A stretch of DNA of 64,000 nucleotides from Caulobacter sp. (GTDB lineage: Bacteria > Pseudomonadota > Alphaproteobacteria > Caulobacterales > Caulobacteraceae). Location of the stretch: positions 372,001 through 436,000 of the forward strand of contig JAUXVF010000031.1 in assembly GCA_030680355.1 (NCBI GenBank). The letters run 5' to 3'. This document shows positions 57,276 to 64,000 of this stretch, piece by piece (position 1 is the stretch's first letter; the number at the start of each line of letters is the position of its first letter). The notes under the pieces are model-generated. The model was not told the DNA's origin, did no database searches, and saw nothing but the letters and a program-made list of their open reading frames with translations. Made by a program: the position numbers and the translations under genes.

Positions 57276-58202
57276 TTGGCGCGCGATCCGTATCAGGAAC
57301 TTGGCGTATCTCGCGGGGCGAGCGCGGACGAGATCCGCAAGGCCTTCCGCAAGAAGGCCAAGCAGTTTCACCCCGACGCCAATCCCGGCGACGCCTCGGC
57401 CGAGGAGAAGTTCAAACTCGCCTCGTCGGCCTTTGACATCATCGGCGACGAGGACAAGCGCAAGAAGTTCGACCGCGGCGAGATCGACGCCGACGGCCGC
57501 GAGCAGCATCCCGGATTCAGCGGCGGACCGTTCGGCGGCGGCGCTTCGGGCGACCGCTATCGGCAGGGTCCCGGCGGCCCCGGCTTCGAGGGCGTCGATA
57601 TCAATGACATCCTGGGCGATGTGTTCGGCCAGCGCGGCGGTGGCGGCGGCGGCCGTTCGAGTTTCGGATTTGGCGGCAACGGCAAGGGCTCGGACGTGCG
57701 GGCCCGGCTCGAGATCGACCTCGAGGAAGCCTTGCTTGGCGGCAAGAAGCGCATCGCCTTCTCCGATGGTCGCACGCTCGACGTCAATATTCCCAAGGGC
57801 GCCCAGGACGGTCAGGTCCTGCGCCTCAAAGGGCAGGGCGCACCCGGTCGGGCCGCGCCCGGCGATGCGTTGATCGAGCTGGGCGTCAGGCCCCACCCGC
57901 TGTACCGGCGCGAGGGCGAGGTTCTGTACATGGATCTGCCGGTGTCGGTGCCCGACGCGGTGCTGGGCGGCAAGGTCGAGGCCCCCACGCCCGACGGCCC
58001 GGTCACCCTGACCGTGCCTAAGGGCTCCAACAGCGGCGCGCAGCTGCGTCTGAAGGGCCGGGGTTTCGTCAACGCCCGCGGCCAGCGCGGCGACCTGTTC
58101 GCCAAGATCGTGGTCACCCTGCCGGAGTCGCCGGATGCGCAGCTGGAAAAGTTCGCTGAATCCTGGCGCAAGGACCGCCCCTACTCGCCGAAGAAGCGAT
58201 AG
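57276..58202 (+). CDS. DnaJ-like co-chaperone (CbpA type)
   Basis: 308 residues from a TTG start with GAGGG four bases upstream. J domain at 4-68 with His32-Pro33-Asp34, then a Gly/Phe-rich linker (about 80-135). Two DnaJ C-terminal substrate-binding domains follow (GSDVRARLEIDLEEALLGG, LRLKGQGAPGR and LRLKGRGFVNARGQRGDLFAKI). The zinc-finger domain is absent, which makes it CbpA/DjlA-like rather than canonical DnaJ. It stimulates Hsp70 ATPase. Confidence 0.92.
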   Translation: MARDPYQELGVSRGASADEIRKAFRKKAKQFHPDANPGDASAEEKFKLASSAFDIIGDEDKRKKFDRGEIDADGREQHPGFSGGPFGGGASGDRYRQGPGGPGFEGVDINDILGDVFGQRGGGGGGRSSFGFGGNGKGSDVRARLEIDLEEALLGGKKRIAFSDGRTLDVNIPKGAQDGQVLRLKGQGAPGRAAPGDALIELGVRPHPLYRREGEVLYMDLPVSVPDAVLGGKVEAPTPDGPVTLTVPKGSNSGAQLRLKGRGFVNARGQRGDLFAKIVVTLPESPDAQLEKFAESWRKDRPYSPKKR

Positions 58203-58280
58203 ACGTGCCACAGTTGGCTCTGGATTGGATAACCTGTCCATTCAGCCGGCATTCAGCCGGCGCGCCATAGAACTCGGGGC

Positions 58281-58697
58281 ATGAACCGTTTCGCCGCCAT
58301 TCTGTTCGCCGCTTTGATCGGCGCCGCCACACCGGCGGCGGCGGCGGCGCAGAGCTGTCCGCAAGGGGCGGCGGGCAAGACCTGCCGTGACACGGCGCGG
58401 ATCAGCGGCGACGCCTTCTTCCAGACCATCCAGATGCGGCGCGGCGGAAATTCGCTTGGCGACAGCTGGGCGCCGCGCGAGGACGACGCCCGCGACGGCG
58501 TCCGTGGCGGCCGGCTGGTGCCGCTCGAACAGGTCATCCGCAACATCGCACGCTCGACGCCCGGCCGGCTGCTCGACGCCGGCCTCGAGAACCGGGGCGA
58601 CCGCCCCATCTACCGTGTGCGCTGGCAGGCGGACAACGGCCAACGGATCGACTTCATTGTCGACGCCAGCACCGGCGCCATAATCGGCAGAAACTGA
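58281..58697 (+). CDS. Periplasmic PepSY-domain protein
   Basis: 138 residues with signal peptide (MNRFAAILFAALIGAATPAAAAAQS). The C-terminal PepSY-like strand pattern is LVPLEQVIRNIARSTPGRLLDAGLE, then PIYRVRWQADNGQRIDFIVDASTGAIIG. It lies 7 bp before the response regulator gene, so it is probably co-transcribed. PepSY proteins next to PhoPQ/FeuPQ-type systems are candidate periplasmic modulators of the sensor kinase. Confidence 0.87.
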   Translation: MNRFAAILFAALIGAATPAAAAAQSCPQGAAGKTCRDTARISGDAFFQTIQMRRGGNSLGDSWAPREDDARDGVRGGRLVPLEQVIRNIARSTPGRLLDAGLENRGDRPIYRVRWQADNGQRIDFIVDASTGAIIGRN

Positions 58698-58704
58698 GAG
58701 AGCC

Positions 58705-59382
58705 ATGCGTATCCTGCTTGTCGAGGATGATCCTGACCTGTCGCGCCAGCTGAAGCTGGCCCTGGGCGACGCCGGCTATGCCGTGGATCACGCCGCTGAC
58801 GGCGAGGAGGCCCACTATCTGGGCGAGGGCGAGCCCTATGACGCCGTGATCCTCGATCTTGGCCTGCCCAAGATCGACGGGGTGTCTGTGCTTGAGCGCT
58901 GGCGGCGGGACAATATCGCCATGCCGGTGCTGATCCTGACCGCCCGCGACAACTGGAGCCAGAAGGTCGCCGGGTTCGACGCCGGCGCCGACGACTACCT
59001 GACCAAGCCCTTTCACACCGAGGAACTGCTGGCCCGGCTGCGGGCCCTGCTGCGGCGCTCGGCGGGGATCGCGACGCCGAATCTGGCCTGCGGCGGCTTG
59101 CGACTGGACCCCCGATCGGCCCGGGCCTCGGTCAATGGCGAGCCGCTGCGTCTGACCTCGCTCGAATACCGGCTGCTACACTACATGATCATGCACCAGG
59201 GCCGGGTGATCAGCCGCACCGAGCTGGTCGAACACCTCTACGACCAGGACTTCGATCGCGACTCCAACACCATCGAGGTGTTCATCGGCCGGGTGCGTAA
59301 GAAGATCGGCGCCGACCGTATCGAGACCGTTCGCGGCCTCGGCTACCGCCTGACGCCGTTGCCGGGAGAGCCCACCGAGTGA
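58705..59382 (+). CDS. OmpR/PhoP family response regulator
   Basis: 225 residues. The receiver domain has acidic Glu7-Asp8-Asp9, phosphoacceptor Asp51 in VILDLGLPKIDG, Thr in ILTARD and Lys in TKPFHTEE. The winged-helix DNA-binding domain (about 128-220) is LRLTSLEYRLLHYMIMHQGR and IEVFIGRVRKKIG. It is most like the FeuP/PhoP branch. It overlaps the kinase gene by GTGA. Confidence 0.93.
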   Translation: MRILLVEDDPDLSRQLKLALGDAGYAVDHAADGEEAHYLGEGEPYDAVILDLGLPKIDGVSVLERWRRDNIAMPVLILTARDNWSQKVAGFDAGADDYLTKPFHTEELLARLRALLRRSAGIATPNLACGGLRLDPRSARASVNGEPLRLTSLEYRLLHYMIMHQGRVISRTELVEHLYDQDFDRDSNTIEVFIGRVRKKIGADRIETVRGLGYRLTPLPGEPTE

Positions 59383-60764
59383 AGCTGCCCGACCTGCGCC
59401 GCCGTTCTCTCGTCGGCCGGTTGGTTTTACTGGCCGCCGGCTGGAGTCTGGCGGTTCTGGTCGTCACCGGGCTGTCCCTGACCGCCTATTTTCAACAGGC
59501 GGCCCTGCGCCAGTTCGATCTGGGTCTGGTCGACCTGATCCAGGGGCTGAACGCGGGAGCCAGCGTCGAGGACGGCGAGGTGCGCGCCCCGGCCCTGACC
59601 GACACCCGCGCCCTGCGGGTCTATTCAGGCCGCTACTGGCAGATCGCCGAGCCCGGCCCAGATCACTCCATCACGCTCATTGTCCGGTCGCGGTCGCTGT
59701 TTGACCGCGATCTGAAGATTCCCAAGTCCGTGCTCGCCGAGATCGCGGCCACGCCGGCCGTGCAGGTTTTCTACGGCGCTGTCGGACCGCTGGAACAGCC
59801 GCTCCGAGCGACGGCCATGCAGGTCCAGCTGCCCGGCCGTGCGGCGCCGGTGATCCTGATGGCCGCCGAGGATCGGTCCCCCGTCGATCGGGAGGCCGGG
59901 CGTTTCGCGGCGCTGACCGCGGCGGCGCTGGTGCTGATGGGCGCCGGCATCCTGGCGGCCGTGTTCATTCAGGTCCGGGTTGGGCTGCAGCCCCTGTTCC
60001 GCCTGCAGGGCGAGGTGGCCAATGTGCGCAAGGGCAAGACCGAACGCATCGCCGGCGACTATCCCACCGAGCTCGAACCGCTGGCGACGGAGCTGAACGC
60101 CCTGGTGGCCTACAACCAGGACGTCGTCGAACGCCAGCGCACCCATGTGGGCAACCTGGCCCACGCCCTGAAGACGCCGATCTCGGTCATGCTGACCGAG
60201 GCCCAGCTGCACCCCGGTCAACTGTCGGACGTCGTGTCGCGACAAACCGAGGCCATGCGCGGCCATGTTGAACATCACCTGCGCCGCGCCCGGGCGGCCG
60301 CCCGCTCCCAGACCCATGGTGAACGCAGCCTGGTCGAGCCTGTGATCGATGAGCTGGCGGTGACCCTGGAGCGCATCTTTCAGGACAAGGGCGTTGAGAT
60401 CGACTGGCGCTGTCCCGAGGACCTCTGTTTCCGGGGGGAGCGGCAGGATCTGCAGGAGATCGCCGGCAACATCCTGGAGAACGCCTGCATCTGGTGCCGT
60501 GGCAAGGTTCGCGCCACGGTGACCGCGGTTTCGGACGAGCGGCTGGTGATCACCGTCGAGGATGATGGCCCCGGATTGCCGGCCGATCGGCGCGATGAAG
60601 TGCTCAAGCGCGGGGCCCGTCTCGACGAGAGCGCGCCGGGGTCTGGTCTGGGTCTGGCCATCGTCGACGAACTGGCGCGGGCCTATGGCGGGTCGCTCGA
60701 TCTCTCCGATTCCGCGATGGGCGGGTTGAAGGTCGAACTGGGCCTGCCGCGGGCCGAAACCTGA
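59379..60764 (+). CDS. Sensor histidine kinase (FeuQ/PhoQ-like)
   Basis: 461 residues from a GTG overlapping the regulator stop as GTGA. Two membrane helices (about 14-36 and 177-200) flank a periplasmic sensor of 140 residues. HAMP-like linker, then phosphoacceptor His262 in NLAHALKTPISV. The ATPase domain has N-box ILENACIW, G1 DDGPGLP and G2 GSGLGLAIV. It phosphorylates the neighbouring regulator, with the PepSY protein a possible ligand. Confidence 0.93.
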   Translation: MKLPDLRRRSLVGRLVLLAAGWSLAVLVVTGLSLTAYFQQAALRQFDLGLVDLIQGLNAGASVEDGEVRAPALTDTRALRVYSGRYWQIAEPGPDHSITLIVRSRSLFDRDLKIPKSVLAEIAATPAVQVFYGAVGPLEQPLRATAMQVQLPGRAAPVILMAAEDRSPVDREAGRFAALTAAALVLMGAGILAAVFIQVRVGLQPLFRLQGEVANVRKGKTERIAGDYPTELEPLATELNALVAYNQDVVERQRTHVGNLAHALKTPISVMLTEAQLHPGQLSDVVSRQTEAMRGHVEHHLRRARAAARSQTHGERSLVEPVIDELAVTLERIFQDKGVEIDWRCPEDLCFRGERQDLQEIAGNILENACIWCRGKVRATVTAVSDERLVITVEDDGPGLPADRRDEVLKRGARLDESAPGSGLGLAIVDELARAYGGSLDLSDSAMGGLKVELGLPRAET

Positions 60765-60843
60765 AGTCGCGATTTCGCGAACGGTTAACCTAAATCCGTC
60801 ACCTTGCCGTCGGGTTCATCTGTCGAACTCACGTTTGAGGCCC

Positions 60844-62184
60844 ATGACTGAACTTTCCACACAAAAGGTCGCCATGCTTCGGAGGCTCGTTGCAGTCTCT
60901 CCCGATGCGTTGGTGGATACTCTTGAGCGGGCGGTGAATTCTGGCGGCGTCAATGGCCCGCTGGCCGCCATCGCAGCCCTTGTCGAAGCGGAAGCGGCGG
61001 ACCGGTCCGTGCGCGGCGTGGTGCTGGCGCCAATCGCGCCGCTGTTTGGCCCTCCGGCCGACAATGACCATCTGAGGTTCCCGCGAGGCGCGTTCGTTTC
61101 CATCTGGGCGGGCCTGAAGGCCGAGGCGCCGGACCTGGTCCGGGAAGCGGTCTCGGCCGCCAGATACCTGGATCCCGACGAGGCTTCGCCCGCCGTCTTC
61201 AACCGGCTTTGCGCCCGCGCCGCCGCGGGCCTGGAGGCTGGTTCACTACCGGAGTACGCCGGGGCTATCGCCGCCTGCGCCGCCGCCCGGCCGACGGCCG
61301 CGGCCGAACTGATTCTCTGTCTCAAACTGGTTCCCGTCGTGCGGCCGGCGCTGCAAAAGCTCCCCGACTGGATTCAGCGGATGACCGACGAGCGTCGGGC
61401 CACCGCGCGCCTGGCCTATCGCGACGCGACGTCTCTGGGCGAGGGCGGCGGGCCGCTGCTGTTCGAGATGCTGGCCGCTTCGCTTGAACAACCCTGGCTG
61501 GTCCTGCGCGTCGTCTCTGCGGTCATGGACCATCCCGGCGAACGGTATCTGGCCGAGTCTGAACTGGCCCGGTTCGGCGAACGCACTCTTGATCACATCG
61601 AGGCGCAGCTGGGTCAGGTCAGCGCCGTCAAGGCCGGAGCCGGGGTGGCAAGCAGCCGCCAGGCCGGCGCGGCCGTTCAACGGGCGCTCGAGGCTGTCGC
61701 CGAACTTGAACAGTCCGTCCAGTTGGCCAAGGACGGTCCCTGGGGCCGGCGACTGATCAAGCTCAAGCAGTCCATCGCCGGCGCGGTCGAATCGCGGCTG
61801 CGCGACATCGAAGCCGCCGCGGCCAAGGCGCTGCCGGTAGAGAAGATAAAATACAGCGCGCGCCTGACCCGCACCGCGCCGCGCCTGAGCCAGGCCCCCG
61901 ACCGCCAGGCCATCGACGCCACCATGGGACTGCTCGCCTTTGCCGACTCCGTGCGGGCCTGTTCGGCCGACGGCGGCTTTGGATCGGCTCGAACCAAGGC
62001 GCTCGACGCCCTGGCCAAGTGGATCGATCAGTATGTCGAGGACCTGCTTGAGCAGGTCCGGCTCGGTGAGCTCGAGGACGACAGTCGGGCGCGTGAATTC
62101 CTCGGCGTGGCGGCCAGTTTGCTGGCCCTGGCCCGTGACGAACAGAGCGCCGTCATCGTTCGGCGGCGCGCCGCGGCCGCCTGA
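60844..62184 (+). CDS. Uncharacterised helical protein
   Basis: 446 residues from the ATG at 60844; a TTG nine bases upstream is less likely. Almost entirely alpha-helical and Ala/Leu-rich, with no signal peptide and no membrane segment. Repeats are not obvious, but long amphipathic helices (AAVQRALEAVAELEQSVQLA, SIAGAVESRLRDIEAAAAKA, WIDQYVEDLLEQVRLGELED) suggest a coiled or HEAT-like fold. I do not recognise a family with certainty. A GGTTAACC sequence (60783-60790) lies upstream. Confidence 0.7.
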   Translation: MTELSTQKVAMLRRLVAVSPDALVDTLERAVNSGGVNGPLAAIAALVEAEAADRSVRGVVLAPIAPLFGPPADNDHLRFPRGAFVSIWAGLKAEAPDLVREAVSAARYLDPDEASPAVFNRLCARAAAGLEAGSLPEYAGAIAACAAARPTAAAELILCLKLVPVVRPALQKLPDWIQRMTDERRATARLAYRDATSLGEGGGPLLFEMLAASLEQPWLVLRVVSAVMDHPGERYLAESELARFGERTLDHIEAQLGQVSAVKAGAGVASSRQAGAAVQRALEAVAELEQSVQLAKDGPWGRRLIKLKQSIAGAVESRLRDIEAAAAKALPVEKIKYSARLTRTAPRLSQAPDRQAIDATMGLLAFADSVRACSADGGFGSARTKALDALAKWIDQYVEDLLEQVRLGELEDDSRAREFLGVAASLLALARDEQSAVIVRRRAAAA

Positions 62185-62233
62185 GACCACACACCCTCTC
62201 GCGCCGGGCCGCGTGATCCGCTAACACCCCGCC

Positions 62234-63307
62234 ATGTTCGCATTCTGGATCGCCGCGGCGGCCCTTTCAGCGGGCGCCGCCGGGTTGATGTTGCGGGGCT
62301 CCCGAGCCGCCGCGGCCCGCGTCGCCGGCGAGGACCCCGCCCTGGCCGTGCATCGCCGTCAGTTGGCCGAGATCGATGATCTCGCTGCCCGCGATCTGCT
62401 GCCCGCCGACGCCGTGCGCGCCGCCCGGGCCGAGGCCGCGCGCCGGCTGTTGACCGTGGCTGGCGCGACGGCGACCCCGGGATCGGTTTCCGACCGTCGC
62501 CGCACCGCCCTGGCGGTCGCGGCGGTGACGCCCTTGCTGGCGGTCGTGCTCTACCTCGCCAGCGGCGCGCCGGGCGCGCCCGATCAGCCCTATGCGCAAC
62601 GGCTGGCCGACTGGCGCAAGGCCGACCCCGCCACCCTCGATCCCCCGCACATCGCCGCCGTGATGCGGGCCATCGTCGTCGAACGACCGACCGACGCCGA
62701 GGCGTTCAAACATCTGGCGCTGGCCGAAATGACCTCGGGCGACGCCATGGCCGCTTCAGCCGCTCTGCGTCGGGCCGTCGCCCTTGCGCCGGAGCGCGCC
62801 GATCTGTGGGCGGCCCTGGGCGAGGTGTTCGTGGCCGAGGGCGATGGCGAGATCGGCGTCGACGCCCGCAAGGCCTTCGCCGAGGCCCTGAAGCAGGACC
62901 CCACCTCGCTGAGCGCCCGCTATTTCCTGGCCCGGGCCGACATCGCCGACGGCAAGCTCGCCGAGGGCCTGGCCGGCTGGCGCGCGCTGCTGGCCAGTCT
63001 GCCGGCGGGGGATTCGTCCCGCGCCGGGCTGGCGGCCGAGATCGCCGCTGTCGAGAAGGCCGGCGGGCTGGTCCAGGCCCAGCCGGCGCCGGCCCAGCCT
63101 GACGCCGCCGCCATCCGCGGCATGGTCGAACGTCTGGCCGCGCGGCTGGATGGGGCGCCGGACGACCCCGAGGGTTGGGTGCGTCTGGTCAAGGCCTGGT
63201 CGGTGCTGGGCGAGACCGGCAAGCGCGACGCCGCCCGCGCCCGCGCCCGAGGCCTCTACGCCGACCGCCCCGACATTCTGCGTGCGCTTGATGAGGCCGC
63301 CCAATGA
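62234..63307 (+). CDS. ccmI: Cytochrome c biogenesis protein CcmI (CycH)
   Basis: 357 residues. Two membrane helices (about 2-21 and 88-107) flank a cytoplasmic coiled segment (VHRRQLAEIDDLAARDLLPA), the CcmI membrane domain. The periplasmic C-terminal half has TPR repeats (DAEAFKHLALAEMTSGDAMAA, RADLWAALGEVFVAEGDGE, LSARYFLARADIADGKLAEG). It holds apocytochrome c for the CcmFH heme lyase. It overlaps ccmE by ATGA. Confidence 0.93.
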   Translation: MFAFWIAAAALSAGAAGLMLRGSRAAAARVAGEDPALAVHRRQLAEIDDLAARDLLPADAVRAARAEAARRLLTVAGATATPGSVSDRRRTALAVAAVTPLLAVVLYLASGAPGAPDQPYAQRLADWRKADPATLDPPHIAAVMRAIVVERPTDAEAFKHLALAEMTSGDAMAASAALRRAVALAPERADLWAALGEVFVAEGDGEIGVDARKAFAEALKQDPTSLSARYFLARADIADGKLAEGLAGWRALLASLPAGDSSRAGLAAEIAAVEKAGGLVQAQPAPAQPDAAAIRGMVERLAARLDGAPDDPEGWVRLVKAWSVLGETGKRDAARARARGLYADRPDILRALDEAAQ

Positions 63308-63783
63308 AGCTCTGGCCGACCTCCCGCACCGCCCGACGGCGGTTGACCATTCTGCTGGCGATCGCACCGGTGCTGATCCTGGCGGCGGGACTGACCCTGT
63401 GGGGACTGTCCGGCTCCATCTCGCTGTTCTACACCCCGGCCCAGGCCCTGGCGGCGAAGGTCGAGCCGGGGCAGGCAGTGCAGCTGGGCGGGCTGGTCGA
63501 GACCGGCAGCGTGGTCAAACACCCCGACGGACGGGTGACGTTCAGGGTCTCGGACAAGGAAGCCAGCGCGACGGTCGACTACCAGGGCGACCTGCCGGAT
63601 CTGTTCCGGGAGGGGCAGGGCATTGTCGCCGAGGGCGTCTTTGACGCCGGCGGCGTGTTCCAGGCGACCCGGGTCCTGGCCAAGCACGATGAGAAATATA
63701 TGCCGCGTGAAGTCGCCAAGGCCTTGAAAGATCAGGGCGATTGGCGGGGCGACGGCGAGCGGCCAGCGTACGACAAGCCATGA
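63304..63783 (+). CDS. ccmE: Heme chaperone CcmE
   Basis: 159 residues. One N-terminal membrane anchor (about 14-36), then the OB-fold domain (QLGGLVETGSVVKHPDGRVTF, VDYQGDLPDLFREGQGIVAEG). The heme-attachment His128 sits in LAKHDEKYMP with Tyr132, both conserved. It carries heme in the periplasm from CcmC to CcmF. Its stop overlaps the ccmF start. Confidence 0.97.
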   Translation: MKLWPTSRTARRRLTILLAIAPVLILAAGLTLWGLSGSISLFYTPAQALAAKVEPGQAVQLGGLVETGSVVKHPDGRVTFRVSDKEASATVDYQGDLPDLFREGQGIVAEGVFDAGGVFQATRVLAKHDEKYMPREVAKALKDQGDWRGDGERPAYDKP

Positions 63784-64000
63784 TCACCGAACTCGGCGCC
63801 TTCGCCCTGGCCCTGGCCCTGGCCCTTTCGATCGCCCAGTCGGCGCTCGGTCTGCTCGGGGGGCGGCGACCGGCGCTGGCCGGCGCGGGGGAGGGCGCGG
63901 CGTTGGCGACCTTCCTGGCCGTGGCCGCCGCCTTCTCCGCCTTGATCGTCGCCTTTGTGACCTCCGACTTCTCGGTGGCCAACGTCGCGGCCAACTCCCA
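63780..64000 (+). CDS. ccmF: Cytochrome c heme lyase subunit CcmF (partial)
   Basis: The first 73 codons only, cut by the window edge. Starts MITELGAFALALALALSIAQ in ATGA overlap with ccmE; a second hydrophobic stretch begins near residue 42 (ALATFLAVAAAFSALIVAFV), followed by SDFSVANVAANS, the usual CcmF start region. The complete protein is a large polytopic heme-handling lyase of the inner membrane. Confidence 0.93.
   Translation, partial: MITELGAFALALALALSIAQSALGLLGGRRPALAGAGEGAALATFLAVAAAFSALIVAFVTSDFSVANVAANS

Noticed and set aside
60783..60790. GGTTAACC as a CtrA binding site
   Set aside because: Only one half-site is present; the second TTAA at the expected 7-bp spacing is missing, so it is mentioned only as a weak possibility.

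Overview
The window is a high-GC (about 70%) bacterial chromosome segment. Gene content points to an alphaproteobacterium, most likely Caulobacterales (Caulobacter, Phenylobacterium or Brevundimonas type). The clues are a complete Rhodobacter/Caulobacter-type gene transfer agent (GTA) cluster, a PutA without its own DNA-binding domain next to an Lrp-type regulator, FixK/FNR-type boxes, a FeuPQ/PhoPQ-like two-component system, and cytochrome c maturation genes of the CcmI/CcmE/CcmF type. The lineage is an inference; there is no rRNA, tRNA or CRISPR array here.

Region 0-5.5 kb: a thiolase; a convergent PQQ-type sugar dehydrogenase lipoprotein; a small secreted protein; then a toxin/immunity pair whose toxin end resembles CdiA tRNA-nuclease tips. 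Region 5.5-13.3 kb (all minus strand): a LuxR-type regulator upstream of a tightly packed run of about nine secreted proteins (CsgG-like protein, prealbumin-like and Kre9/DUF5979-like beta-sandwich proteins), in which a two-gene unit is duplicated. I found no described system that it matches, and it is the best candidate here for something new. Region 13.4-19.6 kb: an OprP-like porin, the proline catabolism pair (Lrp regulator and PutA) and an RcnB-like Arg/Asp/Tyr-rich protein.

Region 19.7-26.3 kb: a probable low-oxygen or stress regulon. One FNR/FixK box precedes a universal stress protein and cytochrome c pair. A second sits between a flavodoxin-fold quinone reductase and an overlapping operon encoding a host-attachment/baeRF-like protein, AMP (thymidine) phosphorylase, PRPP synthetase and a beta-CASP RNase. 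Region 26.3-42.5 kb is ordinary accessory and housekeeping metabolism: TetR, SDR, transglutaminase-like protein, DusA, a methanethiol methyltransferase-like protein, retropepsin-like protease, thioesterase, a pair of acyl-CoA dehydrogenases, an alpha/beta hydrolase, Uup, VapBC, YcgN and a class A penicillin-binding protein.

Region 42.6-57.2 kb is the GTA structural cluster: terminase, portal, protease, capsid, connectors, tail tube, tape measure, baseplate and the large host-specificity protein. Three unrelated minus-strand genes are lodged at its module boundaries, and repeat elements lie between its head genes. Region 57.2-64 kb: DnaJ-like chaperone, PepSY protein plus two-component system, an uncharacterised helical protein, and the start of the ccmIEF heme-delivery operon, cut by the window edge.
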